A stretch of DNA of 64,000 nucleotides. Origin: Poriferisphaera corsica (GTDB taxonomy: Bacteria; Planctomycetota; Phycisphaerae; Phycisphaerales; Phycisphaeraceae). Positions within the stretch are counted from its first letter, which is position 1; each line of letters opens with the position of its first letter. Positions 1-8,733 of the stretch are shown piece by piece. Location: positions 2,774,175 to 2,838,174 of the forward strand of contig NZ_CP036425.1 of the NCBI RefSeq assembly GCF_007747445.1. Reading direction: 5' to 3'. The position numbers and the translations under genes are program-made. Below the pieces are notes generated by a model. The model was not told where the DNA came from. It saw only the letters and a program-made list of their open reading frames with translations, and did no database searches.

Positions 1-350
1 CGTTTGCATGCGGCGGTGGAGAGGTAATCACGGACTTCGCCGGAGGAGTAGACGATGATGATGGGGTCGCCGGTGAGGAGACGTTCACGTCGGCGGATTT
101 GTGGCATGTAGATGTTGAAGGCACCGTCGATGTGCTCTTTTTGGAACCGGTCGGGGCGGCGGACATCAAGCATGACAATGCGTTGTTCTGGCATTGCGAG
201 GAGTTCTTCAACTTTGGCGAAATCAGCAGGTTGAAGTGTTTTATCGCTGACTTTTTGATTCATCTTGCAGCCTGGAATGAGCAAGAGGATGAGCGCGAGG
301 AAGAGGGTGAGCGTGGTGAGTGATGAAGATTTTCGAATCAAAGCGGTCAT
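1..350 (-). CDS. Rhodanese-like lipoprotein, 3' end cut by the window edge
   Basis: Translating the minus strand from the ATG at 350 gives an open frame that runs off the left edge. The N-terminus is basic, then hydrophobic (about residues 11-27), and ends in a lipobox-like L-I-P-G-C, so I infer an exported lipoprotein. Residues from about 55 match the start of a rhodanese/sulfurtransferase domain: a VMLDVRRPDRF strand followed by HIDGAFNI. In active rhodaneses the next strand leads into a catalytic Cys (CxxGxR); here the loop reads V-Y-S-S-G-E-V-R, so the Cys appears to be replaced by Ser. The protein may be a non-catalytic sulfur- or ligand-binding member. The C-terminus and upstream partners lie outside the window. 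Confidence 0.65.
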   Translation of the reverse strand, partial: MTALIRKSSSLTTLTLFLALILLLIPGCKMNQKVSDKTLQPADFAKVEELLAMPEQRIVMLDVRRPDRFQKEHIDGAFNIYMPQIRRRERLLTGDPIIIVYSSGEVRDYLSTAACK

Positions 351-498
351 GAAAACACTCCGGTTAAAAGATGCCCCAGCTTGGTCGGTGTATCGGCCGA
401 AGTGTGGGGTTGAGGTCATTTTTTACCCGATTATGGGGCGTGATGGAAATAAAGGGGGTAGAGAGGGAGGTTAGGGAAGAAATAGGGGAATGGGTTGT

Positions 499-1620
499 TT
501 ATGTGAGATTGAGTTCTTCGTAGAGGGTTTTGAGGATGTTGAACATGCGGGTGCGGTGTGGGATGTCGCCGGGAGTGCCGTTGCAGACGATGGCGACGAC
601 GAGGCCGTGATGGGGGTCGGCAAAAGCAGAGGAGGATTGATAGCCGGAGTGGCCGAAGGTGTCATCGGAAGCGAGCGGGCCGTAGCCGTAGTGAAGATTG
701 GCTTCGCCGTAGCGTTTTGAATCGAGGAGGAAGCCGAGGCCCCAATCGATGGTTTGCTGGAAGGTTTTGTCGTGCAGGCCTTCACGGTGCCTGGCGGTGA
801 AGAGGCCGACGGTTTCGGGTTCGATGATGCGGGCTCCGTTGTGGTCACCGCCGTGGAGAAGTGTTTCGTAGAAGATGCCGAGCTGCTTCATAGGGCCGTA
901 GCCGTTGCCGCCGGGCCTGCCGCCTGAAACCCATGCTTTTTCGGATTCGGTGTCGGTGAGGTTGCCTTTTGTGCCGCCGTCATCGAAGTGGGACATGATG
1001 GCGATGCGGTCATGGAGTCGATCGTAGGTTTCGGGTTTCATGCCGATGTAGCAGTCGTTCATGCCGAGGGGCTTGAAGATGTGGTCGCGAACGTAGTGCC
1101 TGTAGGGTTGGCCGGTGATGGATTGAACAATGTAGGCGAGGAGGTACCAAGCGGTGTGGAGGTGATAGCCAGCGGTTTCGCCGGCGATCCAGCGGGGTTC
1201 GGGCCGCGCTTTGCAGATTTTTTGTACGACGCGTTCGATGGAATCTTTGGGATAGTGGTATGGGACGATGCGTATGCCGGCGGTGTGGGTGAGGAGGTGA
1301 CGGATGGTGATGTGCTCTTTGCCGTTTTGGGCGAATGCGGGGATGTGCTGCGCGACAGGGTCGTCGAGTTCGAGGTTGTGCTGTTCGAGTTGTTGTGCGA
1401 TGGCGATGGCGGTGACGGGCTTGGAAGATGAGAGCCAGAGGTTGAGGGTATCGGTTTGCATGGGGACGCCGGGGCGAGCTTCACCGATGGCGAAGTCAGC
1501 GACGGGGTCTTCGTTGATGGAGGCGTAGACTTGAGCGCCGGCGTGGAGGTCTTCGGCGATCCCGTCTTCGAGGAGTTTTTTGAGGCGGGGCAACACAATA
1601 TGAGGCGTTGTGGTGGTCAT
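499..1620 (-). CDS. Serine hydrolase of the beta-lactamase / class C esterase family
   Basis: A 373-residue protein with the class C beta-lactamase / DD-peptidase / EstB-like fold. The S-x-x-K nucleophile motif is S64-S-S-K67. The Tyr motif region (GYHLHTAW, from residue 151) keeps a Tyr but lacks the usual Asn of YxN. The third motif is H-S-G near the C-terminus instead of K-T-G, as in many EstB-type esterases. HIFKPLGM is also typical of the family. No signal peptide is visible, so it is probably cytoplasmic. Antibiotic resistance is not implied: most chromosomal members are esterases or peptidases of unknown substrate. The gene is separated from nuoF by a terminator and is probably transcribed alone. 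Confidence 0.8.
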   Translation of the reverse strand: MTTTTPHIVLPRLKKLLEDGIAEDLHAGAQVYASINEDPVADFAIGEARPGVPMQTDTLNLWLSSSKPVTAIAIAQQLEQHNLELDDPVAQHIPAFAQNGKEHITIRHLLTHTAGIRIVPYHYPKDSIERVVQKICKARPEPRWIAGETAGYHLHTAWYLLAYIVQSITGQPYRHYVRDHIFKPLGMNDCYIGMKPETYDRLHDRIAIMSHFDDGGTKGNLTDTESEKAWVSGGRPGGNGYGPMKQLGIFYETLLHGGDHNGARIIEPETVGLFTARHREGLHDKTFQQTIDWGLGFLLDSKRYGEANLHYGYGPLASDDTFGHSGYQSSSAFADPHHGLVVAIVCNGTPGDIPHRTRMFNILKTLYEELNLT

Positions 1621-1818
1621 ACATCTTTGTCCGGGTGACCGCTACGACAGGCAAGAGCGACCCCAGTTGAATCGAAAATACACCCAAATCAACACCTAAT
1701 TGTACCCATTAACAATGTAGAGAGTTTGAGGTGTTTTGGCGAGTATTTGTATAAGAAAGTGGGAAGCAGCGTGTGGCTTGAGGGGCTGGGGGATGTGGAG
1801 GAATGGGGATGAGGGAAT

Positions 1819-1847
1819 AAAAACGCCCCTCTAGTTGAGGGGCGTTT
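1819..1847 (-). terminator. Intrinsic terminator after nuoF
   Basis: Stem AACGCCCCTC/GAGGGGCGTT with a 5-base loop, followed on the minus strand by a run of T. It lies about 10 bases beyond the nuoF stop and ends the nuoD-E-F transcript. Confidence 0.85.
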
Positions 1848-1856
1848 GCGTGTTGT

Positions 1857-3215
1857 TTAGTTATTGGCGACTGAGAGTGAGACGAGTCTGTTTTTGGAGA
1901 CTGCTGCGTCGAACTCATCGAAGAATTTGTTGACGATGGTTCGTACGGCCCAGTTGGCGCCATCGGAGAGGCCGCAGATTGTGGTGCCGGGCATGATGCC
2001 CATGCTGGAGGCGACTTCGAGAAGCAGGTCAAGGTCTTTGGTTGTGCCTTCACCGGCTTCGATGCGTGTGAGTAGTTTGTATAGCCATTCGGTGCCTTCA
2101 CGACATGGTGTGCACTGGCCGCAAGATTCGCGTGCATAGAAACGTGCGAGGTTTCGGGCACAGGAGATCATGGAGTAGCCTTCGGGGATGACGGTGATGC
2201 ATGCGGTTCCGAGGCCGAGGATGCCGTATTTTTTGCCGATGTCGAAGTCGAGTGGTGCGTCGTATTCGTCTTTGGTGAGAACGCCCATGGAGATACCACC
2301 GGGGATGGCGGCTTTGAATTCCATACCGGGGAGCATGCCGCCGGCGAGGGTTTCGATGGCGTAGGACATTTTAACGCCGAGGTGTTCTTCGTAGACATCA
2401 GGACGGACGACGGGGCCTGAGACGCCGATGAGTTTTGTGCCGAAGGATGCGGGAACGTGTGGGGGTGTGCCTTCGGGACGACCTTTGCCGAGTGATTTAA
2501 ACCATTCGGGGCCGTTCTCCATGACGTGCGGGACGCATGCAAGGGTTTCGACGTTGTTGACAATGGTTGGTCGGGCAAATGCGCCGGCAACAGCGGGGAA
2601 TGGTGGTTTGATACGAGGCCAACCACGTTTGCCCTCAAGTGAGTTGAGGAGGCCTGTTTCTTCGCCGCAAACGTATGCGCCTGCACCGCGGTGAAGGAAG
2701 AGTTCGGGGTTACGACCGTTAATTTGGCCGAGACGAGAGTTGGGGCCAAAGATGCCGTTGTCGTAGGCTTCTTTGAAGGCGCGTTCGAGGGTTGCTCGCT
2801 GATCGTGATACTCGCCACGCATGTAGAAGTAAGCGGTGTCGAGTTGGCATGCGTACATGCAGATGGCGATACCTTCAACGACTTGATGGGGATCGTAGTC
2901 GATGAGCAGGCGATCTTTGAAGGTCGCGGGCTCGGATTCGTCGGCGTTGATGGCGAGATAACGTCGGCCACCGTCGGCTGGCGGAAGGAAAGACCACTTC
3001 ATGCCGGCGGGGAAGCCTGCGCCGCCACGGCCACGGATTTCAGCGGCTTTGATTTCGTCGATGACTGCAGAGCGATCCATTTGGAGTGACTTGTCGAGGG
3101 CTTGGTAGCCGCCGGTGTTGACGTACTCGTTGTAATCGACGTAGTGACGGTCTTCGTGCCGGCCCCAAGGCTCGGTTGGGATACGTTTTGTCAGTACTGG
3201 TTTTTCTAGAGCCAT
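1857..3215 (-). CDS. nuoF: NADH-quinone oxidoreductase subunit F
   Basis: The 452-residue NuoF is the NADH-oxidising, FMN-bearing subunit of the complex I peripheral arm. The FMN/NADH glycine-rich loop GRGGAGFPAG is at residues 62-71. The second nucleotide-binding segment (GAGAYVCGEETGLLNSLEG) and the SLBB region follow. The N3 [4Fe-4S] ligands are C365, C368 and C371 (SCGQCTPCREG) with C414. Length is normal. It is the last gene of nuoD-nuoE-small ORF-nuoF on the minus strand, ending at a strong terminator. No nuoG follows, so the hydrophilic module is split across the genome. Confidence 0.96.
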   Translation of the reverse strand: MALEKPVLTKRIPTEPWGRHEDRHYVDYNEYVNTGGYQALDKSLQMDRSAVIDEIKAAEIRGRGGAGFPAGMKWSFLPPADGGRRYLAINADESEPATFKDRLLIDYDPHQVVEGIAICMYACQLDTAYFYMRGEYHDQRATLERAFKEAYDNGIFGPNSRLGQINGRNPELFLHRGAGAYVCGEETGLLNSLEGKRGWPRIKPPFPAVAGAFARPTIVNNVETLACVPHVMENGPEWFKSLGKGRPEGTPPHVPASFGTKLIGVSGPVVRPDVYEEHLGVKMSYAIETLAGGMLPGMEFKAAIPGGISMGVLTKDEYDAPLDFDIGKKYGILGLGTACITVIPEGYSMISCARNLARFYARESCGQCTPCREGTEWLYKLLTRIEAGEGTTKDLDLLLEVASSMGIMPGTTICGLSDGANWAVRTIVNKFFDEFDAAVSKNRLVSLSVANN

Positions 3216-3284
3216 CGTATCTTCTCGTATTGGTCGGCAGAGGTTGTGCTGCCATGAAACATCAGTTGGTTGATGCGTTTTTGT

Positions 3285-3485
3285 TTATTTATCGTCAGCG
3301 TTTTTATCTTGAGGTTTTCGGATTTCTATTTCCTCAATTGTTGTGCGACGGAGTGTGAGGTCGGGGCTGACTTGTTTTTCTTCAACGGTTTTATGCGATT
3401 GCTTGTGGGATTGCGGTTTAACGGGTTTTGTGATGTGGTGAATCATGAGGCCGGTGTTACGACAGATGCGGTTGAACCATTTCAT
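3285..3485 (-). CDS. Small conserved-looking protein between nuoE and nuoF
   Basis: A 66-residue basic, hydrophilic protein. I think it is real because AAGG lies 6 bases before its ATG, it fits the intergenic space between nuoE and nuoF on the same strand, and it is probably co-transcribed. The N-terminus MKWFNRICRNTGLMIHHI could form a short amphipathic helix. The middle is Lys/Gln/His-rich and the end carries TLRRTTIEEIEI. No known domain is recognised. A role as an accessory peptide of complex I is possible from position only. Confidence 0.6.
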   Translation of the reverse strand: MKWFNRICRNTGLMIHHITKPVKPQSHKQSHKTVEEKQVSPDLTLRRTTIEEIEIRKPQDKNADDK

Positions 3486-3511
3486 GATTTACCTTTGCGT
3501 CTATGGTGAGA

Positions 3512-4033
3512 TCAGTCAAGATTCTTGATGACGTCGAGCAGATTATCAGTATTGATCTTCTGCTGAATGTCTTCATTGATGAGTCCGCAGGGTGCGTCAC
3601 CGCAGTAGCCGAGGCATTCAACTTTCATGAGTGTGAACTTGCCGTCGGGTGTGGTTTCGCCGGGCTGGATGCCAAGGAATTCGGAGACTTTCTGGGTGAG
3701 GGAAGGTTCGCCCATGATCTCACAGCTGATGGATTGACAAAGCCAGATGACATACTTGCCTTTTGGCTTGAGCCAAAATTCTTCGTAGAAGCTGGCCGTG
3801 TCCATCACTTCAGAGGCTTCGAGATCAAGGTAGTCTGCGATCTCTTCCATTGCTTGAGGTGGGAGCCAACCGACTTTTTCCTGCATCGCATGGAGGCAGG
3901 GAAGCGTGGCGGCTTGTTTACGCGGGTAGCGTGTGACGACGGAATCGAGTTCACGTTTCATGTCGTCGGTGAAGTAAGGCTCGCTTTGCGGTTTAACTTG
4001 CGCGGCGGCCGAATTTTTGGTTATCCATGCCAT
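3512..4033 (-). CDS. nuoE: NADH-quinone oxidoreductase subunit E
   Basis: The 173-residue thioredoxin-fold [2Fe-2S] subunit (24 kDa type) that partners NuoF. All four N1a cluster ligands are present: C99 and C104 (C-x4-C) and C140 and C144 (C-x3-C in CLGYC). The N-terminal helical part contains the expected LPCLHAMQEKVGWLP segment. The gene lies 82 bases downstream of nuoD and upstream of the small ORF and nuoF, in the usual D-E-F order but with nuoA, B and C missing from the front. Confidence 0.94.
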   Translation of the reverse strand: MAWITKNSAAAQVKPQSEPYFTDDMKRELDSVVTRYPRKQAATLPCLHAMQEKVGWLPPQAMEEIADYLDLEASEVMDTASFYEEFWLKPKGKYVIWLCQSISCEIMGEPSLTQKVSEFLGIQPGETTPDGKFTLMKVECLGYCGDAPCGLINEDIQQKINTDNLLDVIKNLD

Positions 4034-4115
4034 GGATATATTCCCATTACTAATTGCTGGTTAGACAACGCTGTTTGCCACGGATACAGGCGTTTCCGCG
4101 GCGGCGTTGGTGGGG

Positions 4116-5399
4116 TCAGCGGTCGAGCTGGCCTGCAATAATATTGATACTGCCGAGGATGGCAGGGATGTCAGCGATCATGTGACCTTCAGTAATTTTG
4201 CTGAAGACGGAGTAGTTGATGAAGCATGGTGGGCGAGTTGCAGCACGCCATGCTGAGGGGCCACCGTCAGAGACGATGTAGAAGCCGGTTTCGCCGTCGC
4301 CAGATTCGATGGCGGTGTAGCATTCGGCGATGGGGGCTTCCCATTTACGGTTTGTCATGATGAGTTCGAAGTGCTGGATGAGGCCTTCGATGGAGCCGTA
4401 GACGGAGGATTTGTCGGGCTTGGTCATCTTGCCTTCGTCGTCGACATTGACGGAGCCGCCGGGGATGTCGTCGATGAGTTGCTTGATGATGTGTACGGAT
4501 TGCTTGATTTCCTCGAGGCGGACGAGGTAGCGTGCGAGGCAGTCACCGGTGGTTGCGAGCGGGACTTTGAAGTCGACGGCGCGTGAGCCTTGGCCGTCCC
4601 AGTTGTCTTTGTAGCAAAGGTAGGGTGAGTCTTTGCGGACGTCACGTTTGACGTTGGCGGATCGGGCCATTGGGCCGGAGAGTGACCAGGCGATTGCGTC
4701 TTCGGTGGAGATGCGACCGATACCTTCGGTGCGGTCCCGGAAGATTTTGTTGACGTTGAGGAGTCGCTCGATGTCGTCGATGGCTGGGGGGAGTTGCTCG
4801 TTGATGAATTTTTTGACGAGCGTTTTGAACATCTTTTCGTCGGGGAGGTCTTGTGAGAGGCCGCCGACACGGGTCCAGTCGCAGTGGAAGCGCTGGCCGG
4901 AGATGTAGTCGACGAGGTCGTTGATGTGCTCGCGGACGTTGAAGCCGTAGAGGAAGCCGGTGAAAGCACCGAGGTCGAGCGCGGCGGCTGCGACGGAGAG
5001 CAGGTGCACTTGGATGCGGCCGATCTCGGACATGATGGTTCGGATGACTTTGCAGCGAGGCGTGAGGTCGATGCCGAAGAGTTTTTCGGCGGCGGTGTGC
5101 CAGGCGATGTCTTCGAGGATTGGTGAGAGATACTCCATACGGCTGACGACGGTGACGTACTGGTTGTAGTCGAGCTTTTCGCCGAGCTTTTCAAAGCCTG
5201 AGTGGAGGTATCCGATATGTGGGACGGCGCGAACGATACGTTCGCCGTCAAGTTCGAGGACGATTCGAAGCGTGGTGTGGGTGGCGGGGTGCTGGGGCCC
5301 AAAATTGAGGAGCCAGCGATCGCCATCACCAGAAGCCGTATCGTTGAGATAGGGCGTAGTTTCGACGTCAACATCAAACGGTTTTAACTCGTAGGGCAT
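4116..5399 (-). CDS. nuoD: NADH-quinone oxidoreductase subunit D
   Basis: NuoD (49 kDa type) forms the quinone site with NuoB. It shows the family signatures FGPQHPATHTTLRIVLELDGE near the N-terminus, HIGYLHSGFEKL, and the C-terminal DIPAILGSINIIAGQLDR. The frame is open upstream to 5597, but those 66 residues are low-complexity and Pro-rich and unlike NuoD; the start MPYELKPFDVD at 5399 gives 427 residues and is preferred. It is not fused to nuoC. It is the first gene of the nuoD-nuoE-(small ORF)-nuoF unit. Confidence 0.94.
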   Translation of the reverse strand: MPYELKPFDVDVETTPYLNDTASGDGDRWLLNFGPQHPATHTTLRIVLELDGERIVRAVPHIGYLHSGFEKLGEKLDYNQYVTVVSRMEYLSPILEDIAWHTAAEKLFGIDLTPRCKVIRTIMSEIGRIQVHLLSVAAAALDLGAFTGFLYGFNVREHINDLVDYISGQRFHCDWTRVGGLSQDLPDEKMFKTLVKKFINEQLPPAIDDIERLLNVNKIFRDRTEGIGRISTEDAIAWSLSGPMARSANVKRDVRKDSPYLCYKDNWDGQGSRAVDFKVPLATTGDCLARYLVRLEEIKQSVHIIKQLIDDIPGGSVNVDDEGKMTKPDKSSVYGSIEGLIQHFELIMTNRKWEAPIAECYTAIESGDGETGFYIVSDGGPSAWRAATRPPCFINYSVFSKITEGHMIADIPAILGSINIIAGQLDR

Positions 5400-5757
5400 G
5401 TTGGTTCTGCCTGTATACCGTGGGAAATTCGTGTTGCCCGTCATTGGGAGGGCAGACGGTGGGTTATGGATTGTAATGCGTCCGAAAGCACAGGCCAAAC
5501 GACGCGGTGGGGTGGGATGAGGGGATCGCTGAGGGGTTGAGTGTGCGGGTTGGGCGCGTTTGTTAGGCAGCGGAAGCGTGACAATCCGGTTGGCCACGAC
5601 AATTGTATGAATTCAGCATGTGATTTTCACATCGTGATGCGTCATAATACCTTAGATTGAAACAGCATACAGGATGTTGATAACTGTACGGGCAGGAATG
5701 ATGGGGATCTTGTAGGGCATGTGGGCCGCTGGAACATGCGCGTGAACCAATAGTAAA
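5400..5757. promoter_or_regulatory. Divergent intergenic region nuoD / queG
   Basis: The 358 bases hold no gene I can support. They must carry the promoters for the nuoD operon (minus) and for queG (plus). A TATTAT on the minus strand at 5644-5649 could be a -10 for nuoD, but no convincing -35 sits at the right distance. No operator or riboswitch was recognised. Confidence 0.4.
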
Positions 5758-6936
5758 ATGAGCAGCCAAAACGGAAAAAATGGGAAAATATCATTCGAAT
5801 CTGTTGCTGAAATGGCGGCGGAGGAGGGGTTTGTATTGGCTGGGATCACGGATGCGGCGGGAACAAAGTACGCCGAGGTACTAAATCAGTGGCTGGATGC
5901 AGGGAAACACGGGGAGATGGGGTATTTGGCGGAGCACCGCGAAGTGCGGCTTGATCCACAGAAGCTTCTAGCGGGCGCGAAGTCGGTGATTTGTGTGGCA
6001 GATGCTTATTTCCCTATCGCGGAAGTGGGGGATTTGGAGGATGGGGGAAAGTTATGTGAACGAGAGCCCCAGAGGCTGCGTGGCAAGGTGGCGCGGTATG
6101 CGTGGGGACGTGACTATCACAAGGTTCTGAAAAAGCGGTTATTCAGGGTTGCGGATCGATTGAAAGAGCAGTTGCCGAGCGAGGGGGAAATGTTTCGGGT
6201 GACGACGGATACGGCTCCGCTGCTGGAGCGGGAGTATGCGGCTAGAGCGGGTTTGGGGTGGATCGGGAAACACACACTGCTGATTCATCCCCAATTGGGC
6301 TCTTATCACTTGCTCGGTGCGATTGTGACGACAGCGGCCCTGCCCTGCACGGATGAAGCGGATGTTCACGGTGCATACGAAGGAAGATTGCTGGGCGAGA
6401 CGGATCACTGTGGGAGTTGCAGGCGGTGCATTGAGGCATGCCCGACAGGGTGTATTGATGAGGCGGGGTATGGGATGGATGGATCACGGTGCATCAGCTA
6501 TTTGTCGCTAGAGCACCGGTCGGTGATCGAAGTAGGATTGGCTGAACAGATGGGAGATTGGGTGGCGGGGTGTGATGTGTGCCAAGAAGTGTGCCCGCAT
6601 AACCGGGAGGGACAGCACTTGCCACTGGATATGATTTTCGAGGGGTATCAGCCCAAACGCCAACTTGCAGAAGGGCTGGATTTATGGGCAGTGCTGGACT
6701 GGACCGCGGAGGATCGCGCAAAGGTGTTTGAGGGATCAGCGATCAAACGAGTCAAGCTAGAGATGATCAAACGTAATGCGGTCATTGCGATGACGAATGC
6801 GGCGATGAGCGGGAAAATGAATGATGATGAGATGATGCAGTTGCGTGAGAAACTAGTTGCGATGCGTGAGGATGAGGACGAGATGATCGCGGCACAGGCG
6901 CAGCAGTCTATCGACCGATTAGATGATTCACGTTAA
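5758..6936 (+). CDS. queG: Epoxyqueuosine reductase
   Basis: The 392-residue protein has the QueG layout: an N-terminal cobalamin-binding catalytic region (with TDTAPLLEREYAARAGLGWIG), then two [4Fe-4S] motifs, CGSCRRCIEACPTGC and CDVCQEVCP. QueG carries out the last step of queuosine synthesis in tRNA, reducing epoxyqueuosine with cobalamin and iron-sulfur clusters. After the ferredoxin part the C-terminus continues with a helical extension. The gene converges with the next gene, leaving only 10 bases between the two stops. Confidence 0.93.
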   Translation: MSSQNGKNGKISFESVAEMAAEEGFVLAGITDAAGTKYAEVLNQWLDAGKHGEMGYLAEHREVRLDPQKLLAGAKSVICVADAYFPIAEVGDLEDGGKLCEREPQRLRGKVARYAWGRDYHKVLKKRLFRVADRLKEQLPSEGEMFRVTTDTAPLLEREYAARAGLGWIGKHTLLIHPQLGSYHLLGAIVTTAALPCTDEADVHGAYEGRLLGETDHCGSCRRCIEACPTGCIDEAGYGMDGSRCISYLSLEHRSVIEVGLAEQMGDWVAGCDVCQEVCPHNREGQHLPLDMIFEGYQPKRQLAEGLDLWAVLDWTAEDRAKVFEGSAIKRVKLEMIKRNAVIAMTNAAMSGKMNDDEMMQLREKLVAMREDEDEMIAAQAQQSIDRLDDSR

Positions 6937-6946
6937 TAACTGCGAT

Positions 6947-8584
6947 CTAATCCTCAAGCATTTTACGACGGAAGACTGCGGCGATTTCGCCGAGTGTGTA
7001 GACGGATGCGCAACCGGTGAGGCCGAGCAGGAACCAGAAAAGCGTGGCAGCAAGGGTGGTGTCAGAGCTAGTCAATTCGTTGGTGAGCCAAATGGAGCCA
7101 AGGATCATGGTAAAACCCATGACGCGAAGGAAGATGCTGAGCGCCCAGAGGGCGAAGTATTCTTCGGGTTTGGATTGCGATGACTTAGCGATTGCATTTT
7201 GTGCGGGCATCGAGATGGCGGAGACGGCATCTTGTTTTGATTCTGCTTGCTCTGCGGGTTCAGATATCGCTTGTTGCGCAGGTTGGATTGACTGTTTGGG
7301 CTGCGATAGATTATTAGCGATGGACGAAGGGCCGGTTTCAGCAGATGCCAACTCAGGCTCGATAGGTACTGACTGGATGGCGGTCATCGCTTGCTTGAGA
7401 TGAGCGGCGTTGGGATCTGACTCAACTTGATTGACAGGCGCGGCGATGCTCGATGGCTTATTGATGGTGGAAACGGTGACGACTTCACCAGCGGATTGCG
7501 GCTGATCCCCTGTATCGTCGATCTTGCCAGAACCATCGAGGGTGATGGAGATTCTCGGGGCGTTGGTTGAGGTTTTGCGCAAGATGAGTTTGTCTGATTC
7601 GTCTTGGGGCTGTTTCGTTGATTTTATTTTTTCTGATTCGGTGGATTCGTCTTCTACGGGCAAGTCGGCGTTAGTTTTTTTGCCTTTGAACAAATCAAGT
7701 TGATCGACATCGCTTGAGATCTGCTCATCAGTTTGATTGCTTGCAACTGTTTCGACGACTTCAGGTTCTAGTATTTGATTGTCTTTGCCTGCTATTTGTT
7801 CTTCTTGATCTGCCTGCTCGGTATTGTCTTGCTCGGAATTGCCTTCTGCTGATGTTTCGAGTGGCGACTCTTTTGTCTTCGCTGGCGATGTGATTTGCGT
7901 TCTTGAAGACGATTGAATGTCGCTTTGCTCTGGCTTCGCTTTGACTACAATCGGCTCATCAATTGCTTTTTCGGTTTGCTCGGGCTGATGAATCACTGTT
8001 TCTTCATTCGAAGATTCGGGGTTGGGATTGCTTTGAGCTGTTTCTTTGACCTGCGTTTGTTTGTCTTTGATCGCTATCGCGGGTGCTGAGGATTTCGCGT
8101 TGTTGGCTAACGGTTCAGAAGCAGTTGGCTCAACGACTGTTTTATCTGTGATTTTAGACTTACGCTTCGGTGTGGATTTAGCTTTAGGTAATTCCTTCGC
8201 CTGTTTTTCTTGCGTGTCATCTGAAGATACTGGCGGGTTTGCGGTGGCTTTGGCTTTACGTTTGTTTTTTTTAGCAGGTTTAGCTTTGGATGCTTTTGAT
8301 TTCGTCTCAGCCTTGACTGGTTCAGGAACTTCTACTTTTTTCTCTTCTGGCTTAGATTTTTTCACTGCAGGCGTAGCTTCACTGACCGAGGATTCACTTT
8401 TGACTACAGCATCCGTATTGGATTTGGTTGCTGCTGCTTTCTTCTTGGGCGGAACTTCATCGGAGGCAGCAGCGGGGACGTTTTGCATGGTATGGCACCG
8501 CGGGCACTTGACGGACTTGCCGTGCGTGTCGTTGGGGACTTTCATGATGGCGTCACATTTGTCACAGCGAAATCGAAGCGGCAT
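6947..8584 (-). CDS. MJ0042-type zinc-ribbon protein with long low-complexity region and C-terminal membrane segments
   Basis: The N-terminus carries a zinc ribbon, C7-x2-C10 ... C27-x2-C30 (FRCDKC, VKCPRC), followed by the VP typical of MJ0042-type fingers. About 400 residues of Lys/Glu/Ser/Pro/Gln-rich, probably disordered sequence follow. Two hydrophobic segments near the C-terminus (WALSIFLRVMGFTMILGSIW and LFWFLLGLTGCASVYTLG) predict membrane anchoring. I chose the ATG at 8584 because AAGG precedes it by 8 bases; the ATG at 8590 is an alternative. The ribbon spacing equals that of the three tandem paralogues at 22-25.8 kb, though the membrane part differs. Function unknown. Confidence 0.75.
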   Translation of the reverse strand: MPLRFRCDKCDAIMKVPNDTHGKSVKCPRCHTMQNVPAAASDEVPPKKKAAATKSNTDAVVKSESSVSEATPAVKKSKPEEKKVEVPEPVKAETKSKASKAKPAKKNKRKAKATANPPVSSDDTQEKQAKELPKAKSTPKRKSKITDKTVVEPTASEPLANNAKSSAPAIAIKDKQTQVKETAQSNPNPESSNEETVIHQPEQTEKAIDEPIVVKAKPEQSDIQSSSRTQITSPAKTKESPLETSAEGNSEQDNTEQADQEEQIAGKDNQILEPEVVETVASNQTDEQISSDVDQLDLFKGKKTNADLPVEDESTESEKIKSTKQPQDESDKLILRKTSTNAPRISITLDGSGKIDDTGDQPQSAGEVVTVSTINKPSSIAAPVNQVESDPNAAHLKQAMTAIQSVPIEPELASAETGPSSIANNLSQPKQSIQPAQQAISEPAEQAESKQDAVSAISMPAQNAIAKSSQSKPEEYFALWALSIFLRVMGFTMILGSIWLTNELTSSDTTLAATLFWFLLGLTGCASVYTLGEIAAVFRRKMLED

Positions 8585-8653
8585 ATCCATTACCTTTATT
8601 TCAGAAGAAAGGCTCATCCTTGAGGCAAATGACATCATACACGAAATGAATAA

Positions 8654-8683
8654 GAAAACGGAGCCTGTTCTGACAGACTCCGT
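8654..8683 (-). terminator. Intrinsic terminator after fabI
   Basis: Outer stem ACGGAG/CTCCGT with inner CTGT/ACAG, followed on the minus strand by TTTTCTT. It lies about 50 bases past the fabI stop. Confidence 0.75.
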
Positions 8684-8733
8684 GCGAGTTTCTTATATGT
8701 ATTAACGCTTAAGCAGGCATGGGTATGCGCTGA

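Noticed and set aside
2168-2971. 267-codon minus-strand frame inside nuoF
   Set aside because: Out-of-frame shadow of nuoF with Ser/Thr/Pro-rich composition and no ribosome site.
4424-5377. 317-codon minus-strand frame inside nuoD
   Set aside because: Shadow of nuoD in another frame; low-complexity Ser/Thr translation.
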